A stretch of DNA of 63,755 nt from NCBI GenBank assembly GCA_022539475.1, contig VCMS01000233.1, forward strand, positions 1 through 63,755, given 5' to 3'. Position numbers and translations under genes: made by a program. This DNA comes from Gracilaria domingensis (lineage: Eukaryota > Rhodophyta > Florideophyceae > Gracilariales > Gracilariaceae). Positions 44,696 through 56,548 of the stretch are shown piece after piece; position 1 is the first letter of the stretch, and the number at the start of each line of letters is the position of its first letter. The notes below the pieces were generated by a model, which was not told the DNA's origin, did not search any database, and saw nothing but the letters and a program-made list of their open reading frames with translations.

Positions 44696-47600
44696 CTATT
44701 TCCTTTTCACTCTCTCTTGTACAAGGTTGTAGCGTAGTTCGACATGTTTTGTCGGTCCTTCACCAGCAGCACACTCAATGACTCCCGTATTGTGTTCATA
44801 GAAGGTGGTCGGCATTGCTAATGGGACCAGTCTAATTTCGTGCAACAGGTTGTGCACCCATTTGACATGCTTAAAGCAGTCCGACAAGGCCATGTATTCA
44901 GATTCTGTAGTTGACGTGGCTACGCAAGTCTGCTTCAGTGTTTTCCATGAGATAGTGCTACCATACAGAAGGAGGCAGAAATCACTCGTAGCTTTGCGAT
45001 CAGTGTCATCCCCTGCCCAATCTGTGTCGGAATATCCGCATAATACAGGTTGATATTCAAATTTTCTCTTGATGTACCAACCATAATTTTTCGTACCATT
45101 CAGGAAGCGCATGATTCTCTTCACAGCATTCCAGTGTAGAACAGTGGGTTTGGCCTTTACTCTTGAAAGGATATTAACCGCAGCACAAATATCAGGCCTT
45201 ATTCGTGTGTAGAGGTATAGTAAAGACCAAATGGCCTCCCTGGCAAACATTTGCGCGGTCTACTGTCTGCGCCTGTTCAAAGGATTCATTTGTCTACTCT
45301 GTGCCTGCTTTGGAACAAAATGTGATGTATGCCGTATCTTCGTCGCATCTAAAGCGTACGCATAGCTGGTTTATGGGTGTTATTCGCACACAACAGGCAC
45401 AGTCCAAATCTCAAAAAATTACGTTTTCTTATTCCGTTACATCTGCAGTCATCAACCATGCATTAGGCACTCATACGACATACATTTAACATAGATACGA
45501 CTTACATACGACACAGTGCCAAACCCGGCATATCGTAGACAACTGAATTCCGATACCAGACATTCAGCGTATATACACCACCCAAATGTTCACCTGGGTC
45601 TCCTGATATAAAACCTTCGGTGAGGAAGGCTCTGCTCTTGAAGCACCAGCCGCCTTGTATCCAAGGCTCATTAGAGTACACAAAGGCTTAGACTTTGACA
45701 TGTTGAAGAGCTGAAGCATTCTTTCCACAGCTGGTCCTTGGTGTAACATGATCCCACTTGTATTGCGTTGGATATAAACCGCAAGGAAAATGCTGCGTCA
45801 GGAACATTCTTTCATTTCAAACTCAAAGGACAGTGATTCGTCTCCTCATATCATCGATCAGACTTCAGTCCTCCTCAATTATTAGAAGTTCATGAACATA
45901 AAGCAGTACTCACAGGTGGCTGACTTCCATATTCTCGTAGAAGAAACATGGGTCTGCTCGGCACTGCTTGAATCCGAGGTTCAATATCCTTTCAATAAAT
46001 AGCTTGCTTCAGATGGAGCTAGACTGCTTCGGACCATATATTGATCGACTTAATTTAAGCACCTTCTCGTTGCCGAGACCAAGTTCTAATCCATTGCGGG
46101 GTGACATGTAGACAGGGCTAGCTTCTCCGATCCGTCCGTTCAAGAATGCACATTTGACATCTAACTGCTGGACTTGAAACCCAAATTGGCATGCCATTGT
46201 CAATGGTAGTCGCCCAGTTTCAAAGTCAACAGCCGGGGATTACATATTTGCTTTGTGCCCATGTTGGCATCCTTTGGCTACAAGACGTGCTTGGTAAGTT
46301 GCAATCAATCCGTCATCATTATGCTTCTATGCGAATACAAGTTTGTAATCTATAACGGGCTCTCCGGTCGCATTGTTCATCACATCCCATGTTTTCATTG
46401 ATGTTTGGCGAGAGAGTTCTCCCTAGAAGAAATTTTTTCATTTTTGTGACCGCATTTGGAATGCAAATTTCGCTCTGCTAAACCTCCAAGTGCATTCCCT
46501 GTGTATGCCATCCGCGTTCCATTTGGACACCCCTGCAAGTGCAAATCAATTTTTTTAATAGTTTATTTCATTATTCGGAGTGCGCTTGGAGTTCAACTTC
46601 ACAACGGGGGGTGCAACATGAAGCAATGTGGGCGCAGATGGAGTGCAAAATGTATCGCTTGCACTCATAATGCCATCCACCGGCATGGCGCACGTCCTCC
46701 ATTTGAACACCTCGAAATTGAGCTGCAAAGAGACATCGCGTGCGCTCCAAATGAGGTCCATCCGGCATCCAAGTACCATCCATGAGTACCGGGCAACCTC
46801 AAATCGCTCTCCTTTCTTTCCAAAAATTTCTTGTAGGGTATTCTTCGATAGCCCTTTATTACATTTGCAAGTTGAGAGAGTTTCCTGCTTCCTGTAGGCA
46901 TTCAGGAACAAGTTTTGTTGATTTCTCTCTCGTAAATAGGATGCTTTGTTACGTATCTGAGAAACGATTCGGGGGTTGGTGCTGGCAGTCAGGATAGCGG
47001 CGCATAGGGTAGTGCGTTACGAATTCTTCTATGCCAGAGGTCAAGGAGAATTGGTCTGCCTCTGGATCAGATGGTTGAGATCCAACTTCATCATTCTCAT
47101 TTTCCTCTTCCATTTTTCACCTTCGTTATTATCATTTGCACAATTCTCCAGGCTCACCCTGTCTTCATCATCAGTAAGATCTGCACTCTGATTTCCAACT
47201 TCAACATCTTGATCATCTTCCATTTCGTTCGGTACTAGTAGATTTTCAGAAGCGTCTTCAGCAATATTTAATGACTTTTGTTCCATAGTCTTTTATAGCG
47301 TCCTTCCAGGAAAGATATTGCTTTTGATACTGACGTGCCTTGCAAACGTAATCTGCCCATTTTTAACATCGAAACCACGAAAGTTCTGGTGCGGTAGGGG
47401 GCATAGCAGGCTCCCTCGGTGGGACTTGTTGTCAAACTTCTTTACCTTAGCGACATGGACCCAAACTTCACAACCAAACTTCCTCAAGGGGCTTCTATTG
47501 GGAATTTTTCCGCTAAGGGCTTCATGAAGTGTCTTCCCACTGCTAGCCCACAGCTAGTGATGTTCATTTTCCTGGTTGCTGTGAAGACAGCATCAGCCCC

Positions 47601-48507
47601 AAATCCGGGCAGCAGACCGGAACAACGTAGCATTGTCGAACCATTTTGATTTCCGATCTGTTCAAACGTTCTACACCTCCATTTTGCTGCAGGGTATATG
47701 GAGCACTATTCTCTCAATCTATCTCTTCACTAGATATGTATTTCCGGAGTGCAACATATTCAGGACCAGTGTCAGAGTACACAAGCTGGATCTTTCTTTC
47801 AGTGTGTCTTCAAAATTAAACTGAAAATATCTAAACTCCAGTTTCAGGTCTTTGCAACGCTGCAGAACACGTACCTCTTTGTATCGTGATCTTTCTTCAA
47901 CAAAGGACAAAAGGTATCTTTTGGATCGGATGATTGGCGTGCTAAGAGGTCCGCACACGTCAGTGAACATCAAATCTCCAATCTCTGCATCCTCTGTACT
48001 CCTGCGACTGAGGCTTCTGCGAATCAGCCTGTTCTCACTGCAAGGAGTACATTCTGATCAAACCTCTGGTTTCTTCTTGACATCCAATCCATGTACTGTT
48101 TTGTTTTGGTTTGGTTTGACATTTGGCGTATTCTTTGTTTCTAATGTGCCCAGGCCTTTCAGGCCGGAGCTGTATCCCGGAAGTCTCTCTCCGAGCCACA
48201 TAGACAACATGGGGAACTGCTCTACCCCAAACGTGGCACAGCCCATCTCGCTTTGGTACTCTGATGGCTCAAAAGAGATTTGATACTCTCCCTCAGTGAG
48301 ATGGGAACAAGAGATCATGTTACATTCCATATCTTTGACAAATAGCACATCCTGTAGTAGCAATTGTAAGTAGCGTCTGCCACTCTGTTTCGCACTAAGA
48401 ATAAGATCTCCCCCTTCGGACGCTGTTACTCTCCGTTCATCACCCAGTACGATGGATCTAAGTTGCACAGCACAGAATAAGTATTCCATACTGTGGTATC
48501 CTATCAT
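44696..48507 (-). pseudogene. Copia element 3 pol, degenerate
   Basis: Pieces in order on the minus strand: protease/pre-integrase (48058-48507, LLLQDVLFVKDMECNMIS), integrase (47719-47973, MMFTDVCGPLSTPI), a segment after the integrase core (47293-47487, FGCEVWVHVAK) and an acidic spacer (47041-47286). RT pieces at 46009-46203 read QQLDVKCAFLNGRIG and LKLSRSIYGPKQS. RNase H is at 44696-45250 (GYSDTDWAGDD, STTESEYMALSD, KHVELRYNLVQERV). The RNase H segment is open for 184 codons; the others are broken by frameshifts, stops and the MITE at 46421-46838. Confidence 0.85.
46421..46838. mobile_element. CCCTA-ended MITE, copy 2
   Basis: 418 bp, beginning CCCTAGAAGAAATTTTTT and ending in the inverted form TTTCTTGTAGGG. 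It is similar to 40114-40531 throughout, including CCATCCGCGTTCCA and TGGGCGCAGATGGAGTGCA. Flanking bases (TCT, TAT) no longer form a perfect 3-bp duplication. It interrupts the reverse transcriptase region of Copia 3. Confidence 0.85.
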
Positions 48508-48667
48508 GTGTGATTTCGCTCCGGAGTCTATGATGAACTAGTAATCATGTTCGTCAGCAACAAGTGCCTCGTGGGTCTCAGAGCAGCGGTTTTTTCAGTG
48601 TAAGGCTTGTTTGAGCGATAGTCCCGTTCTCAGTTCTCTTTTTTTCCGCATTTGAAGCACATGGCCT

Positions 48668-49332
48668 TCACCTTTGCCTGCAAAGCACGTTCAAAATTGA
48701 CTGTGTGTTGCTGTGGGGTAGTGGTTTCTCAATTTTTCTCATCAATTCTCGTTTTATATTACTGCAGAAGCCAAGCAGTGACTTGTTCCTACGAGAGCTC
48801 TTCATCAGCCATGGTCTGAAGGGCCGAGATGGCTTGGTTATATGGGCTTTTCCCGTACTCCTAAAGCTCAAGAACAGAATTGCGATTTGAACACTATCTG
48901 TGATTGGGATCCCCATTGCTTCGAGTCTAGAGAACACAGACTCAAATCCATCGACATAATCCAATATTATCGTGCCATCAATGAAACGCGTTTGATTTAG
49001 TTTCGTCTGCAACTGCCTTTTTATTGCAGTATTTTCAGTCACTTATATCTCCCGAAGCTTTCGATGCCTCATGAAAGGACTTCGTCTTTCAGATGCAATG
49101 GCACGAAGCGTTTTGTCGCCAAAGGACTGCACTAAGTACATGCGCGCCTTCGATAATTTCAGCTTCATCCATTTGGAAAGCGCATCCATGCCTCCCTCCA
49201 CTACGACATCATCCAGAACAACCTTCAACGATTCCCTTGATTCCTGTAGGGCTTCAATTCCATAAGTTGAAATCATCATGCCTCTTCACAAAAAAGCGCG
49301 GTAACTTCTTCTTCGCATTATCTTCTTCCATA
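48668..49332 (-). pseudogene. Copia element 3 gag, degenerate
   Basis: Likely start at 49332 (MEEDNAKKKLPRFFVKRHD), followed by pieces in other frames. These are 49043-49279 (MKLKLSKARMYLVQSF), 48668-49042 (LQTKLNQTRFIDGTIILDYV, a typical Copia gag segment) and a zinc-knuckle-like Cys region near 48640. Frameshifts and stops throughout. Confidence 0.7.
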
Positions 49333-49597
49333 GTATAGAGGTGAGAAAGAGAAATGGAGTTGAAAATGTATTTGAAATGAGTGTTGGTTGCAAGTGCAGC
49401 GCGATGCTACCAGTGTTTTGGGCAGTTAATGACTTCTCGGGAGTCTTTAGCGAGTCAAACGTGACTTATATATCATCGCGTATCTGGCAGAACCCTTCCC
49501 AAAACCCAGGTACTTCAAACTTGTGGCCAATATTCGTTTCAAATCCGCAAGGAACCACAAAAACCCGATATCATACCAAATCTAGTCCATCGTAGAG

Positions 49598-49671
49598 TTT
49601 GCAAAGGATTCTAAACACATCATCGTTCATAACATTCTCACGTAACATGCTCGTTAAATCTCGCATATACT
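49598..49671 (-). repeat. Right LTR core of Copia element 3
   Basis: Partner of 44448-44522; lies about 270 bp upstream of the gag start. Confidence 0.75.
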
Positions 49672-50046
49672 GAGTCATGCCTCCGCCCACTCTTTTTGTC
49701 CATGGCGTATTATGGCAATCACCATAATCTCGCCACTGCTAGTCACAAAAAAGCCATTTTGAGTCTTCATCATCTTTTCGGACATTTTAGACAAATCTAC
49801 ATGCAAGATGCTCAATAAAGGTACCCTCAGAACGCCAAACACCATATAAAGCATCATAATCAGACCATAGCTCATGTTCAACGTAACTTTGGATGACTGT
49901 ACTCCCTTGCAAAGAATGCGATAACAAGTATTAACATTTTGTTCCTTTCCGACAACCCAAGTTGCTAAACAGACTCTCAGTCGAGGTCAGTGATGTCTGT
50001 GAGGCTTAAATGACACGCTCAAAAATATTGAAAAAAGGGAAGTAAT

Positions 50047-50993
50047 TTAACGTAGCAAAGTCTTCGAATTTGGCGAAAACGTCCGAGCTTCACTTATTCT
50101 GCGACGGCCACGGGTTTGGAGCATTTCAAGCATGTTAACATGAAAAATATCATGCAGAGTAGCTGACGAAGACGTTGAAACCGTTAAAAAAGTGTCAATG
50201 ACAACTACATGGCAAGCTGGCGCTTTGTGAAGGGAGTCAAAAAAAGGTTCCCTCTCGTTCTGCGTACCACTCAAAATTTCTAACTCATGCTCGTTAACGT
50301 CCAGTGGAGCTGCCGGATGAAATGAAGTAACAAGGCGATCCTTTAGCATCTCACCGGTAGGATTTATGAATTCAGCTACAGACTGAAGATAAGAGGAGAC
50401 GAAAGCTAAGGAAAAAGACGGCAGAGGTTTCCATCAATTTCAGAGCCACCCCTCCAAGAAACTACACAATTGGTGACATAAGTCGTGCGCAGTAGGCTTG
50501 ATGAAACGAAGTAACGCAACTTGTCCCTCGCAATGTCATAGGCACAAATGCTAGCCACGGTAGGTCTTGCAGTAGATTCTAATTCCGTGAACAAGTTAAC
50601 TTGTATTGTTACTGCATTGTGCTGAAAATTGGTAGAACAGGATGCCGCGGTTCCATAAATAATCTTTAAATTATCATAAAATCCATGTATGGCACAAGGT
50701 GCCCAAGAAATCGTGCCATTACGACCGGCCTCCAACTGGCGCGCGACGCCGAAAACTTCCTGTAGAACAGAGATAATTTCCACTAGAAAGTTGCTACTCT
50801 CTTGAGAGAGATGTGGTAGTTCAGGGCATGAAATCGAAAGCTCCTGAACAACCGCAGAGATATTAGCTTCTCTAGTCAAATACGTGATAATCCCGGCCAA
50901 TCGAAAGTGCCAGTGTCGAGGTACATCGTGCTTAAATCTCTGAATCCTATCCCATGTAATTTCTTCCTGTATATATCTGTCGCGCAATAACAT
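50047..50993 (-). pseudogene. hAT-like transposase fragment
   Basis: Two frames (50406-50993 and 50047-50349, extended to about 50420) joined by a frameshift near 50415. The first resembles the region after the TRW motif of hAT/ZBED transposases: RHWHFRLAGIITYL, PHLSQESSNFLVEIISVLQE, RNGTISWAPCAIHGFYDNL. The second is unrecognised. Neither dimerisation domain nor N terminus is present. It could also be an unknown helical host protein; the hAT reading is by motif spacing only. Confidence 0.45.
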
Positions 50994-51660
50994 AGTAGCT
51001 TTAGATTGATAATTGAAGTAAGACGTTACTTTGTTAGTATGATTTATGTACTGCTGTCACGGAGACTCTCCTACAAACATATCATTAACTACTACGTCTG
51101 TGTTTCCGGGATGCTAGTTTACAGTCCAAAAATCGCAGAAAAAAAATGCTAGTATTTCATATGTTAAATTGCGATTAGTGGAAGTTTGAAATGGAAGAAA
51201 AACTAGAGTAAACTCCAGATTCTGCAGTATGGTTTGAATGGAATACTAGGCTTGACTTTCAAACTACGAGCTATTTCTAAGAAATATGAAAGTTGCTAGA
51301 ATCTTAGAACTGACTTCCATTTCTGCTAGTTCACTAGTACTACCGGTCCATCGGTCCAAAAGAGCCATCGGTCCGAAAGCATGGTGAAAGTTCCATCCTA
51401 GCAGAAATGAATGTTATTGATGCAGTATTGCAGGTTCATGCAAGGTATAGCACCACATGAAAACAGGTCCAAACCGGTCATCGTACACATCTCCACCCTA
51501 CTTCCCACCCCCAAAAATCCATTCTGACATCACCAAAGAAGCCCTGTATCATTTGAAAGACAATTACGCATCGAAACTCACCGAATAGATACCCTGAAAA
51601 TGCTCTCGTTGCCCTCAATGTAGACATCCCCTTGGTTAGTTTTCTGTTGCCTAGTCTCTT
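50994..51660. other. No gene recognised
   Basis: Non-coding by inspection. TCGGTCC/GGTCC repeats at about 51345-51380 are the only local structure noted. Confidence 0.5.
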
Positions 51661-51679
51661 CGTCCATCCCAACATGGAA

Positions 51680-52870
51680 ATAAACACACTTACCTCAACA
51701 TTCTTCTCCATCTTCATCTCCCCAACTCCCTCGAAAACATCTCAACTGCACAATTTCCAGCACCGCCACCGACCCATTGCCATCCAACGCACCTGCACAT
51801 GCACAAACACAAGCTAGTCAAATACTCCGTTAGATAATTTTCCATCTTCGAAACTTTCCCAAATGCACACTTATCTACTTACCATGTGTCCCTACCTCAC
51901 CAATAGCCTCGAAAACAGGAATCAAACTGTCCCGAAAATCCTGCACATACACATAAAACAGTAACCAGTTAGCATTCTTATCAGAACTCGAACAAAAAAC
52001 ATCTCGTACTTACCCCGACGCGTACCTTGCCATCCACACCGAACTCTGACGAACAAAAATTTGGAGTAATGGCAAAGAATGATTACCTGGAAGGCCTCCG
52101 TTGAGGTAATCATTCTTTCCATGACCCCAAACTCTTGTTCGTCAGAGTTCAGGGTCATTAGCATGATTTCTCTAGAAACCCAACCACCCAGCCACATGGT
52201 AACCATTCTCCCTTATCCACTTCACCTTAAAAAACACGTTACACATAGGAAACGAAGTAAACCACCGCCTTCCGCCCCATCCCCATTCCACTTCCAATCC
52301 AAAGATCCCGCACGCTATAACTCCATGAACCTATCGCGCTCATTCTCGCAAACAGCCCCCGCCGCGCAGTCACATATCCCGTTAGCTAACTCTTCGCTCT
52401 TCGAAACATTCTCAAATGAACACTCATCTACTTACCATGTGTCCCCTACCTCACCAATACCCTCGACAACACGCATCAAACTGTCCCAAAAGCCCTACGC
52501 ATACGCATACAACATTATCCAGTTAGCATTCACATCAAAAGTCGAACAAAAAGCTTGTCAAACTTACCCATAGGCCCCCGCCCAAGACATTCACGCTAAC
52601 CTGCTTCCAAATCCTCTCCGTGCGTCTCGCAAATTCACGTAACGTTCCGCAGTTAGACTTCGCAAACACCATCAGCATCAAAAGGTCTCACTTACATTGA
52701 ACCCATTCAGTACGCATCCCAAACATAAAAAACCTGAACTACTCCGGTTCCAATCCAAAGATTCCGCACGCTGCAGCTTCATGAAACTGTCGCGCTCATT
52801 CTCGCACACAGCCGCCGCCGCGCAAAAACACTGGTCAGAGTCGCGCATATTCGCCATATCAAACATTTAC
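51680..52870 (-). repeat. Repeated units with minus-strand splice signals
   Basis: Direct repeats are visible. A block at about 51850-52010 recurs at about 52403-52568 (TCTACTTACCATGTGTCC, CCAGTTAGCATTC). A block at about 52291-52370 recurs at about 52747-52830. Read on the minus strand, several copies show an acceptor (TGTGCAG), an exon-sized piece (FRDSLIPVFEAIGEVGTH in copy 1) and a donor GTAAGT. This looks like a duplicated small-exon gene, live or decayed. I could not build one convincing full reading frame. Confidence 0.5.
52044..52147. repeat. Imperfect hairpin with ~45-bp arms
   Basis: CTCTGACGAACAA...AATGATTACCT (left arm) pairs with AGGTAATCATT...TTGTTCGTCAGAG (right arm) around a ~15-nt loop, with several mismatches. 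Confidence 0.85.
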
Positions 52871-53234
52871 GCCTCGACTTATCTGTTTCGCACGTTTCAC
52901 ATCCCAGGACAGGACTCTGAGAGGCAACGCCACTGAAGCTCACAGAAGAAGAACTTCAATCGCAGCCACACTGTACGTCAATCATCGCCGGCCGCGTAAT
53001 GCGCCGTCCGCGAAAATTTTTGAAAGTTGTGTTCAGAAAAGTTCGAAATCCTCCCCACACTGAAACATGCAGGAAAGGTACGTAAACGATCACGTGCACG
53101 GTGGAGTTGGTGGCGTATAAACACACTTTATACTCTCCCCTGCAGGGTGCTCCAAGATTCTGCGCCGCACCATCACCACCGACCTCCCTCTGCAAGCAAC
53201 TTCCCTCACTACTTTCATACCCTCTCACCCAGCC

Positions 53235-56200
53235 ATGCACAACTGTTGTTTCCCCCGCTGCTCATTCCATACACAGTCCCTCGCCTCTCTCGCCCAGCAT
53301 CAGAAGCGATGCAGACACAGGAATGACCCAAACCCGTTTCTCACTCCAACACCTCATCGAGGATCCCACTTCCCTCCCCGAACCAAGCGCCGCAGACTCA
53401 ACAACACCGAACCCCCTTCCTTCCCCCCCTCTAACCGCCCGTCCGATAACGTAGCACTCGCAGACGACGACCCTTATCTCCAGGAACAGCTTGCTCTCTC
53501 CCTACGCTCATCCGACGCAGCACAGATACTCAGCCCGCATCACCAACTCGCCTCCCAGTCCCCTTCCACAGGCTCAGGTAACGCCTTCTTCCCCTCTCCA
53601 CCCTCACAGAAAGACCACATCCATAACCTCGTCACCTACATATCCTCCATCGCCACAAAACTCGGAAAGCGTTCTGCTGACGAGCTCATCAACATTCTCA
53701 AGCAATCCACCTTTCCCTCTTCCCTCTTCCAGACCTCCATCACTTCCGCTGCCGAATGTCTGAAACTGCACTCCAAAATCTTCGAAGAAACAGTCAGCTC
53801 CATTGGGTTCACCTCAACCATCATCCATGACAAAAACCATAACTTCTCCGCCACCCTCTACCTCAGGGACCCCGTTCAGGTTCTCCTACAACAACTTCGT
53901 CTCGCATCCCACAGCAACTCCTTCTTTCATCCAGTCAAACAAGCTTCAAGAACAGGAACTACCGCAATCGCACACCCTATGGCTTCGGAACTCGGCCGCC
54001 ATGTCGTCCCGACTATCAAGAGGCATATCATGCATTCTCCGGACCCCGACGTCATCTGGCACGATCCCAGTATCACCGGCACAGACTCGTTCGTCGGCCT
54101 CGTTCAACTATATTCAGACAAGTCTTCCACCTCTTTGAAAAGTTCTTCTGTTACGTCGTATCCTCTTCACATCACCCTCCTCAATTTCAATGACTCCTTC
54201 CGCAGAAAATGCATCACGCAGAACTACACACTCGTCGGATACATACCCACATCCTTCACCTCCGACTCGTCCTCCACTGACACATTCCTTGGAAGTCGCT
54301 CTCTCAACCCCCAGCGTGACCCGCATTGTGCGCATGCAGCTCGTCCAGGAGTCCCTAGAAACCATCCTCAAACCTCTGTATCATATCGGTATGAAGGGTT
54401 TTCCCTTCCGCGACGCCAAAGGAGTCCTTCGTCAATGCCATCCAGTCATCTCCAACTACAGCGCTGACATCCCCGAAGCCAAGGACATTCTCGCAGTACT
54501 TCATGGCACAAAGCCAAGCAAACCCTGCCACCGGTGTCTCCTCCCTCGTTCAAAACTCAACCTCTACCAACCTACTCTCACAGAGCGAACCGTCTCACAC
54601 ACTTTGCAAACCAGAAAAAGACATGATGACCTACTTCTCGAGGCAGATTCTGTTCTCCTTTCCCATAGACCAGGGGTTGCAAGGAACCTCAAAGAAGAAG
54701 CTGCAGAACTTCTCCACTCCACCTCTCTCTCTCCATACAAGTCCTTTCTGGAATCTTACCCTCTTCTCAACATCTCTTCACTGCTCACTCCTTATTCAAT
54801 CTTTTCCTTCGAGCCCCTTCACAACTTTCACCTTGGCATCTCTAAACTCATCAAACTCGCCACAGTCGAACGCCTGAAGTCCGATTCTCTTCACACTTCC
54901 GCGGGCTTCAATGGATCCTCCAGGTTGTTTCGGTCCATCAGAACATCTATTCTTACTCACGCCAACTCCATCCTAGCTGACATCGAACGCTCGTTTCCGG
55001 CTCCAGGGCTTCATATTGATTTCTCGACATCTGAAAAGGGTAAGTCTCTCAACGGCTTCTTCACCACTGACGGAATCAGAGGTATGCTAGAAGCAAAGGA
55101 CTATCGCGCCCTCGACATGGTCTTCCCCTTCATCGGTGCATTCTTCGACCGTTGCTGCGGTGAAGTATCTCCCGCCCCAATAACCACCATTTTCACCTCT
55201 TACGTCGATCTCGTCAATAACGTTCTTCACTACCACACTGCCCCAGAATGGACTGATGATCGCTTACGCTCTTTGGAGACTCTCATCAAGAACTTCAAGA
55301 CTCAAACTGTCTCAGTTTTGGGTCCATACCAGGCCTCCAACTTTCGTACTCTCAAATTCCATCTCCTGGATCACATCATTCCAGACATCCGTCGATACGG
55401 AGGCCTCCATTTCGGTGATGCAGGTGTGTACGAGCACGCGCATCTCCTCTTCAAGAACGACTACCGCCGTACCTCTCGCAGAAGATCAACTGCGCATAAG
55501 GAAACAGTGGACTCAATCCAAGAGTCGCAGGATTTCTTACACTCCATCTCGGTAAGGAAACACTTCTCCATGTCTACCAACTCAGCCAGTCGTTTGTCGC
55601 AGCGGTGTCCCTCCATGGTTCGTGATGGTAGTTCATTCTCCCTCTTCGACATCATCACGGCCGACAAGTATCTACGGTCCCATCCAAACGTCCCGTCATC
55701 TGCTCTCACAGATTTGTTCTCCAAAACTACATTGCAGTTCATCAACCAAATCTCTCGCGACGCCCTCTCTTCCTTCCGTTCCCTAAGCTTAGAAACTCTT
55801 CAACCGTTGGACAACCCCCATGACATCAAAATCACCGTCGTTAACTCCGCTTAAATTGTTTCTGGATTCTGCCCCTCGCTGGATGACTACGATCGTCACT
55901 TTCAATGCATTAGACTGCGAGAGCCGGAGGTCTCTTTGTGTGAACGTATTTTTGCAACCACTTCTTTCGGCCCTTCCAAGTCCCCAAAATTCTCTACCGT
56001 CCTGGTTAATGGAACTCCTCCTCCCGGTTGTGACTTCCCGACCGCATGGGTATGCAAAGTCTTTGCCCTGGTTCGCTTTAGCAGATATAACCAAAGCAAT
56101 TCCGATTCTGAATTTGCCTTTGTTCGCTTCTTCGAGGTAACGGAGCCGTTGGATAACATTGACGAATCCTTGAACTGCATTTCCGTCCGCTGGGCCACGG

Positions 56201-56451
56201 ATGACGAGGAAGATCACACATTGCAAACCTCCAATTCTCTAAAACGGTCAACAACTGCATCTGTATCCCCATGGTTCGGTCTCGTCCCATTCTCTTCGAT
56301 CAAAGGCTCGGTACACATCCTCCGACAAAACTATCCCGCACGCCCCTTTTTCCCTCCATTGCACTGGAAGTTCCACCGATTCTACATTAACAGATTCTAT
56401 CGCAATCCCCGAGCTCGTTTACACTACCATCCAATCACCAAACTTTCGTAA
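53235..56451 (+). pseudogene. Plavaka-like transposase, nearly intact (element B)
   Basis: Homologue of the transposase at 4467-7646. It begins MHNCCFPRCSFHTQSLAS with a Cys/His finger. The probable catalytic positions are kept: LYSDKSSTSLK, YSADIPEAKDIL with CHRC, and VYEHAHLLFKNDYRRTSRR. One frameshift near 54300 moves the reading from the frame of 53235-54467 to that of 54190-55854. One in-frame TAA at 55852-55854 replaces a residue after VNSA, and the frame then resumes to the natural stop at 56451 (FYINRFYRNP near the end). So at least two lesions inactivate it. Upstream at 53078-53145 a GTACGT...CTGCAG pair could be a leader intron. Confidence 0.85.
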
Positions 56452-56548
56452 CGTAAACCATAATGCATTAGTGACGTTCTATCCAATTCTCCTCATGTAA
56501 TCCTTCTTGCACAGACCTTTCCCTCACATCCCTCTCTGCAGTTATGTC

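Noticed and set aside
54114..54371. Minus-strand frames inside the element B transposase
   Set aside because: Antisense shadows of a clearly recognised coding sequence.
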